From NCBI RefSeq assembly GCF_014200305.1, contig NZ_JACHBL010000001.1, forward strand, positions 2,108,001 through 2,172,000: a stretch of DNA of 64,000 nt, read 5' to 3'. This document shows positions 7,980 to 16,604 of this stretch, in pieces. The first letter of the stretch is position 1. Every line of letters starts with the position of its first letter. A program made the position numbers and the translations under genes. The notes beneath the pieces were generated by a model. The model searched no databases, was not told the origin of the DNA, and was given only the letters and a program-made list of their open reading frames with translations. The stretch is from Neomicrococcus lactis. Lineage in GTDB: Bacteria > Actinomycetota > Actinomycetes > Actinomycetales > Micrococcaceae.

Positions 7980-8789
7980 TTACCGCCCCAGCCACTGCGG
8001 CGAACGCTTCTCCAGGAACGCCGTGCGACCCTCCACAGAATCCTCGGTATGGAACGCCTGATAGAACGAGCGAGCCTCCTCGGCGAGCCCTTCTTCAACA
8101 CTCAAATGGATCATGGAATGCATTGCACTCTTGGCGTTCGCGATGGCCGTCGGGGACTTTTCAGAGATCTCCGCGATGGTCGCCTTCGCGGCGTCCAGCA
8201 TCGCCTCAACGGAGCCAAATAGCCGGTTGACTAGGCCAATTCGAAGGGCTTCATCGGCCTTGATGCGCCGTCCCGTGAAGATCAGTTCGCGGGCCATGCC
8301 CACGCCGACGCGCTGCTGCAAGCGCACGGATCCACCGAATCCCGGAACCAGCCCTAGATTCACTTCAGGCTGCCCAAAGCTCGCGCGTTCGCTCGCGTAA
8401 ATAAAGTCGCATGCCATGGCGAGCTCGCATCCGCCGCCGAGTGCAAAACCGTTCACGGCCGCAATAACAGGCAGCGGCAACCGCTCCATGCGCAGCGTGA
8501 CATCCTGCATGCTTTGCCCGTATGCGAGCGCCTGATCCGGGCTCATGGCATTCATTTCAGCAATATCCGCGCCGGCCACAAAAGACTTCTCGCCGCCGCC
8601 AGTAATGATGACGCCACGGATGGGCCACTTCGCATCCGTTCCGGCCATCTCAAGCTGCGTCACGAGCCGCTCAAACTCACGAACCACCGACTGGCTCAGC
8701 GCATTCAACGCCTCCGGCCGGTTCACCGTGACCACCAGCGCGGCACCGTCCTGCTCAATCACCAAGTGCTTGAAGCCGCCAAATTCCAT
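7980..8789 (-). CDS. Enoyl-CoA hydratase/isomerase
   Basis: A crotonase-fold enzyme of 269 aa that would add water across an enoyl-CoA double bond in fatty-acid or aromatic breakdown. Conserved blocks are present: VNRPEALNAL, the oxyanion-hole strings KSFVAGADIAEM (about residue 70) and AVNGFALGGGCELAMACDF (about residue 115), and a region with FGQPEVNLGLVPGFGG carrying the usual catalytic Glu. It sits downstream of an IclR regulator on the same strand, with a dispersed repeat in the gap. The exact substrate is unknown. Confidence 0.9.
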   Translation of the reverse strand: MEFGGFKHLVIEQDGAALVVTVNRPEALNALSQSVVREFERLVTQLEMAGTDAKWPIRGVIITGGGEKSFVAGADIAEMNAMSPDQALAYGQSMQDVTLRMERLPLPVIAAVNGFALGGGCELAMACDFIYASERASFGQPEVNLGLVPGFGGSVRLQQRVGVGMARELIFTGRRIKADEALRIGLVNRLFGSVEAMLDAAKATIAEISEKSPTAIANAKSAMHSMIHLSVEEGLAEEARSFYQAFHTEDSVEGRTAFLEKRSPQWLGR

Positions 8790-8850
8790 GAGTTCCTCCG
8801 TTTACGTAACACTTAAAAGCAGTCTAGGTCACATTCCGGTTCTGATTTTT

Positions 8851-8867
8851 GAGTACGACGACGCAGC
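8851..8867 (-). repeat. Dispersed GCGTCGTC repeat, copy c
   Basis: Minus-strand GCTGCGTCGTCGTACTC in the gap between the IclR stop and the enoyl-CoA hydratase start; full match to the core with its extra base change at K=T. Confidence 0.6.
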
Positions 8868-9674
8868 TCAGCTCCCAGCCGCACCTGCGGAGAGCTGCCG
8901 CCCTCCGAAATCATCGGCAATGCGTTGCGCCGTGGCTTGCAGCAGGGGAATAACGCGGTCCGTCAGCACTTCACGTTTGGCACGACCAGGCTGGATGGAC
9001 ACGTTGAGCGCCGCAATCACCTCCCCACCGCGCGTGATGGGGACCGCGACGCCGCGCATGCCCTCGTCGAGTTCTTGCTCCACAAGAGCCCAACCCTGCT
9101 CTTTGACCTTGAGCAGTTCGGCACGCAGGGCATCGGTGGTGCTGATGGTGCGGGAAGTGAACTCTTGAGGAACGATCTTTTGAATGAAGTCCTCGCGAGC
9201 TGCTTCCGGCAGCTCGGCAATCAGTACACGACCCATGGACGTCACCCACGCGGGCAAACGGGAACCCACATTGAGGGTCACCGAATGGAGTCGCGGGGCC
9301 GCGACGCGGGAAATGTAGAGAACGTCTTGGCCGTCAAGGACGCTGAGCGTGGCAGTCTCATCCAGTTCTTGAGCAAGGGCCACCAAGTGACGCTTCGCCG
9401 CTTGAGGAAGGCTCAAACCCGCGAGATAGCTGGCGCCGATGTCCAGGACTCGAGGCGTCTGCTTGAACAACGTGCCGTCCGTGGCCAAGTAACCCAGGTC
9501 CGTGAGCGTGAGCAAAAAGCGGCGGGCAGCCGCACGAGTCAGATCCGTCGCTTCTGCCACCTGAGTGACAGAGAGCGCCGGACGATCGCCCGTGAAGGCG
9601 AGCAAGACGCTCAGCGTCTTCTCCGCTGACTTGACGAAGTAGTCACCGTTCTCAGGTGTGGATGCTGTCGCCAC
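8868..9674 (-). CDS. IclR-family transcriptional regulator (PcaR/PobR-like)
   Basis: A 268-aa regulator with an N-terminal winged helix (about residues 12-75; LSVTQVAEATDLTRAAARRFLLTLTDLG) and a C-terminal IclR effector domain (LNVGSRLPAWVTSMGRVLIA, GMRGVAVPITRGGEVIAALNVS). The sequence style is that of regulators of protocatechuate, 4-hydroxybenzoate or shikimate use. It starts at GTG 9674. Its presumed targets next door, a dehydroshikimate dehydratase and an MHS-type transporter, are both broken, so the regulator may have lost its job. Confidence 0.88.
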   Translation of the reverse strand: MATASTPENGDYFVKSAEKTLSVLLAFTGDRPALSVTQVAEATDLTRAAARRFLLTLTDLGYLATDGTLFKQTPRVLDIGASYLAGLSLPQAAKRHLVALAQELDETATLSVLDGQDVLYISRVAAPRLHSVTLNVGSRLPAWVTSMGRVLIAELPEAAREDFIQKIVPQEFTSRTISTTDALRAELLKVKEQGWALVEQELDEGMRGVAVPITRGGEVIAALNVSIQPGRAKREVLTDRVIPLLQATAQRIADDFGGRQLSAGAAGS

Positions 9675-9709
9675 TGCTCGCCTTCACTTGTGCTCGATTT
9701 AGTTGGTAG

Positions 9710-9872
9710 TTACCGCTGCCCACGGAAACGTGAGCGCTCAAACTGCGCCGCGAGGCGGAATGGCGCGTTCGGGGCGCCGTAGCCATCGTACTTTCCGCGA
9801 CGTTCCACTACTTCAAAGAACACCTTGCCGATGGTCTCCGTGTAGAAGTGTACGAAGGCGCCGTCATCTTGG
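9710..9872 (-). pseudogene. 3' remnant of a 3-dehydroshikimate dehydratase/HPPD-like gene
   Basis: Only the last about 54 codons remain. They read HFYTETIGKVFFEVVERR, then YDGYGAPNAPFRLAAQFERS, the C-terminal VOC end typical of bifunctional dehydroshikimate dehydratases with an HPPD-like domain (about 600 aa when whole). Homology stops at about 9860-9872, exactly where the plus-strand transporter homology begins. The 5' nine-tenths of the gene are gone. Confidence 0.72.
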
Positions 9873-10981
9873 GCCACTTCGGTGACCGCATTGGACGTCA
9901 GAAGGTCCTCATGTTCACGCTCCTGACCATGGGTGCGGCAACCTTCCTCATCGGCTGCTTGCCAACCTTCGACCAGGTGGGCTGGCTCGCTCCGATCCTG
10001 CTGATCGTCGCTCGTCTTGCACAGGGCCTCTCCGCTGCTGGTGAGCAGGCAGGCGCTAGCTCCCTCAGCTTGGAGCACGCTCCAGACAACCGCAGCTCCT
10101 TCTTCACGTCCTGGACCCTCACGGGCACCCAGGGTGGCCAGATCTTGACAGCCTTGGTCTTCATTCCTGTGGTGGCCTTGCCGGACGACATCAAGTACGG
10201 CATCGGCTGGCGCATTCCGTTCTGGCTTTCCGCCGTCGTGGTTGTCGTTGCGTTCTTCATCCGCCGTTCATTGCACGAAACCCCAGAGTTCGAGGCCGCT
10301 AAGGCCAACAACGAGATCGTCAAGCTTCCTGTTGGCGTGCTCTTGAAGAACCACTGGCGCGACGTTCTCCGCGTGATCTGCTGTGCATTCATCGCTGCCG
10401 TTTCCACCGTTTACGGAACGCTCGCGATCTCCTACGGCAAGCAGGTTGGTGAGGTTGATACCGCCATCACCCTATGGCTGGTTGTCGCCGGTAACGTGGT
10501 TGCGCTCTTCACGCAGCCGATGTTCGGCAAATTGGCGGACCGCATTGGCCGCAAGCCAGTCTTCATCTGGGGCGCAGTTGGCTCCGCCGCCATCATGCCG
10601 TTCTACTTGCTCTCCATGGAGACCAGCAACACGCTCTTGCAGTTCGCACTGTCCATCTGCGTTTTCTCCTTCGCCTACGCTGCAGCAAACGCCACCTGGC
10701 CTTCCTTCTACGCTGAAATGTTCAGCTCCAAGGTTCGCTTCTCCGGCTTGGCTATCGGCACGCAGCTTGGCTTCTTGATGGCAGGCTTCGCTCCGGCCAT
10801 CGTGACTGCCATGGGTGGCCTCAAGGAAAACGGCTGGGTTCCAATCTCCATCTTCACCGCTGTCATTTGCGCGATCGCCACGATCTCCGCATTGACCGCG
10901 AAGGAAACCTTCCGTGTTCCTACTTCTCTGCTTGGCCTCAAGCCAGAAGAGATTGCTCGCGAAAAGGCACGCGTTGCCTAA
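9848..10981 (+). pseudogene. MHS-family MFS transporter lacking its N-terminus
   Basis: A 377-residue reading frame homologous to metabolite:H+ symporters of the shikimate/proline-betaine (MHS) type, normally about 430-450 aa. It begins abruptly at GHFGDRIGRQK, the motif-A loop between membrane helices 2 and 3, so the first two helices (about 70 residues) are missing. The rest is open to the stop (GKLADRIGRKPVF repeats motif A midway). The only start is a GTG (9848) lying inside the remnant of the opposite-strand dehydratase gene. Function is unlikely. Confidence 0.75.
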
Positions 10982-11016
10982 TAGTCGGCCTAACAGCTAA
11001 CAACGCACGCTAGATC

Positions 11017-11070
11017 TGGCGTCGATTTGTACCACTTCCCGTTGAATGACGGTGGTACGAATCGACGCCA
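11017..11070. terminator. Bidirectional terminator hairpin
   Basis: Arms 11017-11035 and 11052-11070 pair over 19 positions with one G-T wobble and a 16-nt loop, between the convergent transporter remnant (+) and the ATP-grasp ligase (-). Confidence 0.65.
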
Positions 11071-11090
11071 ATCGTTGTTGAAGAAGTCGT

Positions 11091-12377
11091 TTACGAAGTC
11101 CGCGGAGGGAACTGGCGGAACTTCCTCACCTGGTTCACGGCGTTCATCGCCACATACGCCCAACGGCGCGGGTGCTTCTCCGCCTTGTAGATGAGCGGGT
11201 TCACCACTCGCTTGGCGGAGATCATGCGCTTCGCCTTCTCCCCCACGGGCCCGCGCAAATGCTTGCGCAAGAGCGGCATCGGCAGGACGGTGTAGAGGAG
11301 TTCCGCGTTCGCCGCGTCAACATCCCCCACCCGCTGGTAGCTGCCGTTTTCCGTGGAAACCGCGTTGGCGGCGTCGTACTCCTCGCCCAAATAGCGGCGC
11401 ACGTAAAAGCGCGCCACGTTGTGTCCGGTGGCCGTGACGTAATAGTGGTTACGGCCGAGGCGAGGGTTGAGTTCGAAGAATTTCACTTGGCCATCCCGCG
11501 GGTCCAGCTTCGCGTCGATCATGCCGAAGCCCTCCCAGTTGAGCGCTTCGAGCAAGCGGACGCCGTGGTTGATGACTTCTTCGTTGACGCCCGTGACAAT
11601 GCCCGCGGAGTTACCCAGCACGATCGGCGAGTGCTCTTCAACGACCACCTCGCCGTAGGAAGCAAACGTGACATGACCTGGGCGATCGGCCCAGAACGTG
11701 CACAAACGCATGTGGTCATCGCCGCCAGGCACGTACTCCTGCACAATGAACTTCTGCCGGTAGCCAGATCCCGCAATACGACCCAGCAAGGACAGCAAAT
11801 CACCCTCATCCGTGATCGTGTGGATCTTCTTCTTGCCCTCAAATTTCGCGTGCACCCACGCGGAAGAATCGGCCGGTTTACCGATAAGCGGGTACGGCAA
11901 ATTCTTGGGCAGCGGCTTCCCTTCGGCGTGCTCCACCATGTCAACCGCGAGCGTTGTAGGGTGCGGAACGCCCAGCTCAGCGCACAGTTCGTAGAAGTTT
12001 TCCTTGAGCGCAGCCCGCTCCATGGTGTCAATATCCACATACGGAATGACGAAGTGGTCAGACAGCTGTTCGCGATGGCGCGTAATCAGCGTGACCTGCA
12101 GATCCAGCGATCCAAACAGCAGCAGCTTGCGTTCACCGTTCGGGCTGAGGTCGCGTGCAATCTCCTGAAGATGGCGTACGACGACGTCTGCTTCCGTCAT
12201 GGTTCCAGCGGGGCGGACGACCGTGGCCACCGAATAGTCGAGAACACCGTTGCTCGCGGCAGGAACTACAACACTGACAAAGCCGTAGGCCTCATGAAAC
12301 TCCCTCGCAAGGGAGTACGTTCCAATATCCCCACCGAGGATGACGGGGACAAACGGCTGATTCTCGGGCACGCGCAT
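11091..12377 (-). CDS. ATP-grasp carboxylate-amine ligase, D-aspartate-ligase-like
   Basis: A 428-aa ATP-grasp enzyme closely patterned on the Enterococcus faecium D-aspartate ligase Asl(fm), which activates D-Asp and adds it to Lys of the peptidoglycan stem. Matching strings run in order: FVPVILGGDIGTYSLAREFHEAYG at the N-terminus (split here for length as two halves), KENFYELCAELGVPHP, FEGKKK, QEYVPGGDDHMR, and the metal-binding FFELNPRLGRNHYYVT near residue 310. The ATG at 12377 starts exactly at the homology; longer frames add unrelated residues. No aspartate racemase gene is nearby. Substrate is inferred by family. Confidence 0.75.
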   Translation of the reverse strand: MRVPENQPFVPVILGGDIGTYSLAREFHEAYGFVSVVVPAASNGVLDYSVATVVRPAGTMTEADVVVRHLQEIARDLSPNGERKLLLFGSLDLQVTLITRHREQLSDHFVIPYVDIDTMERAALKENFYELCAELGVPHPTTLAVDMVEHAEGKPLPKNLPYPLIGKPADSSAWVHAKFEGKKKIHTITDEGDLLSLLGRIAGSGYRQKFIVQEYVPGGDDHMRLCTFWADRPGHVTFASYGEVVVEEHSPIVLGNSAGIVTGVNEEVINHGVRLLEALNWEGFGMIDAKLDPRDGQVKFFELNPRLGRNHYYVTATGHNVARFYVRRYLGEEYDAANAVSTENGSYQRVGDVDAANAELLYTVLPMPLLRKHLRGPVGEKAKRMISAKRVVNPLIYKAEKHPRRWAYVAMNAVNQVRKFRQFPPRTS

Positions 12378-12548
12378 GTGTTCCAACTTAGTACTTCCTG
12401 GCACTCCCACCCTATTTTTCGCGCACTTGTCGCCCGTGCGAGTTCTCCTGTGAATCGTGTTCCGTGAGTCACGTTCAGGGGCACGTCGTCCACTCGGATC
12501 TATATTGATCAGTACGCTTATTCGGCAAGTGCCTAAATAGGAGAAGAC

Positions 12549-13088
12549 ATGGATGCCAGTGAACATCTGCACATCGTGGTGATGGGCGTCTCCGGCTCAG
12601 GAAAAACCAGTCTGGCGGCATTGCTGTCTGAGCAGCTGGGGTGGCCTTACGCCGAAGCCGACGAATTCCACCCAGCGGAGAACATCGCCAAGATGAGCGC
12701 CGGACACGCCCTGACGGACGAGGACCGGTGGCCGTGGCTCAACGAGATCCGCGACTGGATGACCAGCAACTCGGAGCAGGGAACGGGAACTATCGTGACC
12801 TGCTCGGCTTTGAAGCACGTCTACCGAAACTTACTGCGTGAAGCTCAGGGACGAGTTGTCTTTGTTCACGTGAAGGCACCGGCCGAGGTGATCAAGGACC
12901 GTTTGAATCACCGCGAGGGCCATTTCATGCCTCCTTCTCTCCTACCTAGCCAATTTGCAACCCTCGAGGAACTCTCGACAGATGAAGACGGCTTCAACAT
13001 AGACAACAACACCACCCCCGCAGACCTTGCGCACCGAACACTCGTAGCTTTGGGGCTTGCAAACGGTGGAGAAGGGACTACCCGATGA
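12549..13088 (+). CDS. gntK: Gluconokinase
   Basis: Phosphorylates gluconate to 6-phosphogluconate, feeding the pentose-phosphate route. The 179-aa protein has a P-loop GVSGSGKTSLA at residues about 13-23, the substrate-contact string EADEFHPAENIAKMSAGHALTD, and TCSALKHVYRNLLR near residue 85, all classic for GntK. AGGAGA sits six bases before the ATG. Its stop overlaps the permease start (ATGA), so the pair is an operon. gnd, the enzyme for the next step, lies at 54198 in the same window. Confidence 0.95.
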   Translation: MDASEHLHIVVMGVSGSGKTSLAALLSEQLGWPYAEADEFHPAENIAKMSAGHALTDEDRWPWLNEIRDWMTSNSEQGTGTIVTCSALKHVYRNLLREAQGRVVFVHVKAPAEVIKDRLNHREGHFMPPSLLPSQFATLEELSTDEDGFNIDNNTTPADLAHRTLVALGLANGGEGTTR

Positions 13089-14488
13089 CCATCGAAGGAT
13101 GGACTCAAACCCTCGGCCCCACCCCGCTTTTGCTCATTGCGCTAACGGCCATTGTGGTGCTCTTGGTTTTGATCATGAAGTTCAAGATCCACGCGTTCAT
13201 CTCGCTCATTCTCGTGAGCTTGCTGACCGCTTTCGCGACGCAGATTCCAACGGGAAAGATCGTCAGCGTACTCACCACCGGCTTTGGCAACACTCTTGCA
13301 ACGGTTGCATTGCTGGTGGGTCTCGGCGCTATGTTGGGCCGCATTGTTGAGCAGTCCGGTGGCGCAAAAGTCATCGCTGACAAGCTCATTTCCATCTTCG
13401 GCGAGAAGCGCGCTCCATTCGCCCTCGGTGTTGCATCCCTGATCTTCGGCTTCCCGATCTTCTTCGATGCCGGCCTGGTGGTCATGCTTCCCGTGGTCTT
13501 CTCCGTGGGACGTCGTCTCGGCGGATCCGTGCTCTTGTACGGCCTTCCAGCCGCTGGCGCATTCTCCGTCATGCACATCTTCGTGCCACCACACCCAGGC
13601 CCAGTGGCCGCTGCCGAATTCTTCGGCGCTAACGCTGGCTACGTCCTGATCCTCGGTCTGCTCATCGCGATTCCAACCTGGTACGTGACGAGCTACTTGT
13701 TCGGCCTCTGGGCCGGAAAGAAGTGGGAATTCCCAATTCCCGCCATCTTGGGCGAAGCCGATGCAGAACACGAAGCAAACCCACCTCGCTTCGGCGCCGT
13801 CATCAGCATCATGCTGATCCCGCTCCTCCTGATCTTCTTGAACACGGGCCTCAACTCCCTTGCTACCGCAGGCGTTCTTCCTGATGGCAGCAAGGACCAG
13901 GTTTGGTACCAGTTCTTGCGCGCGCTCGGTGAGACTCCGGTTGCGCTCTTGATCGCCGTAATTGCGGCTGCACTCGTGCTTGGCCGCAAGCAGGGCATGA
14001 GCTCCACCGCGATTCAGCAGGTCATGGAACAGGCTTTGGGCCCTGTGTGTTCCGTCATCCTGATCACCGGTGCCGGCGGCATGTTCGGCTCCGTGCTCCG
14101 TACCTCCGGCATTGGCGGCGCCTTGTCGGACGTCTTGGGCAACATGGGCATCCCGCTGATTTTTGCCGGCTTCATCATTGCTGGCATCCTGCGCATCGCT
14201 CAAGGATCGGCAACCGTGGCTTTGACCACCGCTGCTGGCCTCTTGGCTCCAGGCGTTGCCGCAGCGGGCCTCAACGAGTTTCAGTTGGCTGCCATGGTGA
14301 TCGCCGTGGCAGCAGGCTCGGTTATCGTTTCCCACGTGAACGACTCCGGCTTCTGGCTGGTAGGTCGCTTCTTCGAGCTCGACGTCAACACGACGTTGAA
14401 GACGTGGACCGTCCTTGAAACCTTGATCGGTGTGATGGGCTTTATCTTGGCCGCCGTCGCGTTCGGCTTGGCTTCGCTCGGCGGCTAG
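13085..14488 (+). CDS. gntP: Gluconate:H+ symporter, GntP family
   Basis: A 467-aa membrane protein with about 12-14 hydrophobic helices across its length. The conserved stretches of GntP permeases are seen: FDAGLVVMLPVVFSVGRR, FVPPHPGPVAAAEFFGANAG, and the C-terminal HVNDSGFWLVGRFF. It is translationally coupled to gntK. The last 47 nt overlap the 3' end of the opposite-strand LysR-substrate-domain gene, so the two transcripts end in each other. Confidence 0.95.
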   Translation: MTIEGWTQTLGPTPLLLIALTAIVVLLVLIMKFKIHAFISLILVSLLTAFATQIPTGKIVSVLTTGFGNTLATVALLVGLGAMLGRIVEQSGGAKVIADKLISIFGEKRAPFALGVASLIFGFPIFFDAGLVVMLPVVFSVGRRLGGSVLLYGLPAAGAFSVMHIFVPPHPGPVAAAEFFGANAGYVLILGLLIAIPTWYVTSYLFGLWAGKKWEFPIPAILGEADAEHEANPPRFGAVISIMLIPLLLIFLNTGLNSLATAGVLPDGSKDQVWYQFLRALGETPVALLIAVIAAALVLGRKQGMSSTAIQQVMEQALGPVCSVILITGAGGMFGSVLRTSGIGGALSDVLGNMGIPLIFAGFIIAGILRIAQGSATVALTTAAGLLAPGVAAAGLNEFQLAAMVIAVAAGSVIVSHVNDSGFWLVGRFFELDVNTTLKTWTVLETLIGVMGFILAAVAFGLASLGG

Positions 14489-15233
14489 CAGCGTTTTTAG
14501 CACCCGATTTAGACCCTGATGCGGCTGAGGCGTTCTTCGCCTTGGCCGCATTTGGTTTTGGCGCGGACTGCCGTTCTTTCCGGGCTACCTTCGCCTGCTG
14601 CTCTTGCTCAGTCTGGATGGAAGGTTGCCTTGAGGACGACGCCGTTCGCCCGCGGACAATCCCAATAAATTCGGCCACGAGGGGGTTACTTTCCGTAGCT
14701 TCCGCACGTGGATCCGGATTGACCGGGTCCACACGGAGCCATGCGAGGCCCACCGACGTGGTCGGTGCACCTTCAAGAGACTTGGATACAACGTCTTTGC
14801 GACGGTGCAGGCGAGCCAGAGACATCGGCATGACCGCCAGTCCTGCGCCCGTGCTGACCAGTTCCATGGTCATCTTGGGGCCGAACTCGTCTGCATTGAA
14901 GAAGTTCTGACCCTCAACGGCTTCCGCCGGGACCAGATCGTCGAAGTACTCGATGTCGTGATCCTTCGGCGCACACACCACGCCAACTTCTTCATACAAG
15001 GGAATGACGTGGAGCGCGGGCTTGTCATCAGTTGCGACGGCGCTGGCCGGGGACTCCCCGGTCCACCGAATGAACACGAGGTCCGCTTCCCCCTCGACCA
15101 ACAGCGCAAGGTACGCTGCGGCGTCGTCGTACTGGAAAATCTCAAGCGGATGCTCTTCGAGGCGCGCGCGCCATCGATCGATCCACTTGCCGGGCATGAC
15201 CCCGGCAACATACGCAATTTTTAGCCCTGCCAC
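14442..15233 (-). CDS. LysR substrate-binding-domain protein without HTH
   Basis: A 263-aa protein carrying only the effector-binding half of LysR regulators: MPGKWIDRWRARLEEHPL, EGEADLVFIRWTG, PLYEEVGVVCAPKDH, and MTMELVSTGAGLAVMPMSLARL. The DNA-binding helix-turn-helix is absent. The last 70 residues are a basic, Ala/Lys/Ser/Arg-rich tail that could bind nucleic acid. Such stand-alone proteins are common in actinobacteria; their role is unknown. It starts at GTG 15233 with a weak ribosome site. The 3' end overlaps gntP by 47 nt. Confidence 0.75.
   Translation of the reverse strand: MAGLKIAYVAGVMPGKWIDRWRARLEEHPLEIFQYDDAAAYLALLVEGEADLVFIRWTGESPASAVATDDKPALHVIPLYEEVGVVCAPKDHDIEYFDDLVPAEAVEGQNFFNADEFGPKMTMELVSTGAGLAVMPMSLARLHRRKDVVSKSLEGAPTTSVGLAWLRVDPVNPDPRAEATESNPLVAEFIGIVRGRTASSSRQPSIQTEQEQQAKVARKERQSAPKPNAAKAKNASAASGSKSGAKNAASRRAKPSRTRRRPR
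15115..15133 (+). repeat. Dispersed GCGTCGTC repeat, copy e
   Basis: GCTGCGGCGTCGTCGTACT inside the LysR-domain gene, encoding Q-Y-D-D-A-A; followed by GGAAAAT as in copy i1. Confidence 0.5.
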
Positions 15234-15297
15234 GCGGACAGCCTACCTGTGTAGGCGCCCGCGCGGCAGAAACGCGCTGCTAATCAGCGCATGAGAA

Positions 15298-15726
15298 CTA
15301 GCTGGTCTTGACGATGTACACGTCGCAAGGAGCGCTGTTGACGACGCCGCTTGCCACGGAGCCAAGCACGCGGCCGAGGCCCTTCATGCCAACGTTGCCG
15401 ACCACGATCAGCTGTGCGCCAAGAGCTTCAGCTTCCTTCACGAGGCCTTCAGCTGGCTTGCCGTGGATAGCACCTGAGGTGATGTTTGCCCCTGGGTGAG
15501 CCTGACGGAGACGAGCAGCAATATTTGCGGAAAGCTTGTTTGCCTGGTCAGCATCGTCAAGGATCCACGTGTCGCTACCGATGTGTACAACTTCGGTGTT
15601 GTCCTTGGCGTGTGCGGACACAACGCGCAATTCGTCACCGGTCTTGCCGGCAAGGGCTGCAGCGCGGGAGGCGGCGGCAAATGCGGTGTCGGATCCGTCG
15701 ACGCCGACAATGATGATGTTGCTCAT
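15298..15726 (-). CDS. Universal stress protein (UspA family)
   Basis: A single-domain UspA protein of 142 aa. It starts IIIVGVDGSDTAFAA and ends with the ATP-binding pattern G-N-V-G-M-K-G-L-G-R-V-L-G-S-V-A-S, so it is of the nucleotide-binding type. Such proteins help survival in stationary phase or oxygen stress; no specific role can be read. It stands upstream of the LysR-domain gene on the same strand with a short gap. Confidence 0.92.
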   Translation of the reverse strand: MSNIIIVGVDGSDTAFAAASRAAALAGKTGDELRVVSAHAKDNTEVVHIGSDTWILDDADQANKLSANIAARLRQAHPGANITSGAIHGKPAEGLVKEAEALGAQLIVVGNVGMKGLGRVLGSVASGVVNSAPCDVYIVKTS

Positions 15727-15789
15727 GGTGCTCCTTTTGAGTGTTTCTTTGAGGGGAAGTGCTTTGGTACTGATCTAGCGAAAATCTAT

Positions 15790-16491
15790 TTAGCTGACAT
15801 TGTCCTTGAGGAACTGAACCGCGCGGCTCCAAGCCAAGTTGGCTTCTTCTTCGCGGTAATTCCCTTGAGGATTCTCATCATTGTGGAACGCGTGAGGCGC
15901 GTCATAGTAGAAATACTGAACTTCGGCCCCAGATTCTTCGCGAATCTGCGCTTCTTGCTTGCGAGCTTCCTCCACTGGGAAGAATCCATCTTGCTCAGCG
16001 TAGTGGCCTTGGACCTTCGCCGTAATGGTCTTGAAGCTGTCTGGAACACCCTGCCCAACACCGTAGAACGGCACAGCCGCGGACACCTTGTCGCGAGCCT
16101 GCGCGGCGAGCGAGAGAACGAATCCACCACCCATGCAGAATCCAATGGCCCCTACGGTCGAGCTCGTGACTTCGTCTCGGCTCAACAAGTAATCCACCGA
16201 GCCAAGCAGCAAACGCGCGCCTTCTTCAGCTGGCAGTTTGCTCATCATCTCGACGGCTTCTTCGCCGTCATGCGCAATCGATCCACCGTAGAGATCCGGT
16301 GCGAGCGCCACAAATCCTTGGTCCGCGAGACGATCACAAACATCCTTCATGTGGTCCGTGAGTCCCCACCATTCCTGGATGACGATCACGCCTGGACCCT
16401 CGCCAGATTCCGGCACAGCGATATATCCGTGCGCTTCGCCTTCAGTCGATTCAAACGTGACGTTCTGGTGCGGCAACGTTGCTTCAGTCAT
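15790..16491 (-). CDS. Dienelactone hydrolase family protein
   Basis: An alpha/beta hydrolase of 233 aa. The nucleophile is Cys in GFCMGGG (about residue 115), with Asp and His supplied by AEQDGFFPVEEA and DAPHAFHN, the Cys-Asp-His triad of dienelactone hydrolases. The oxyanion turn is IQEWWGL. These enzymes open lactones in chlorocatechol breakdown, but many homologues act on other esters. The ATG at 16491 is preferred over an upstream start because homology begins there and AGAGGGA precedes it. Confidence 0.88.
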   Translation of the reverse strand: MTEATLPHQNVTFESTEGEAHGYIAVPESGEGPGVIVIQEWWGLTDHMKDVCDRLADQGFVALAPDLYGGSIAHDGEEAVEMMSKLPAEEGARLLLGSVDYLLSRDEVTSSTVGAIGFCMGGGFVLSLAAQARDKVSAAVPFYGVGQGVPDSFKTITAKVQGHYAEQDGFFPVEEARKQEAQIREESGAEVQYFYYDAPHAFHNDENPQGNYREEEANLAWSRAVQFLKDNVS

Positions 16492-16604
16492 GCTTAGGGT
16501 CCCTCTCGATCGCTCGGTTCCTCGTGACGTATGTCCCATACTAGGTAATGCTGTCCCACTACAGTTAGTGGTGGAGTTGAATTGCCGGTGGGGGAAAGTT
16601 TTTT

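Noticed and set aside
13142-14551. A 469-codon frame opposite gntP, and similar long frames opposite the ATP-grasp and ABC1 genes
   Set aside because: Residue make-up is rich in His/Gln/Asp from reversed membrane codons; no ribosome site or homology.
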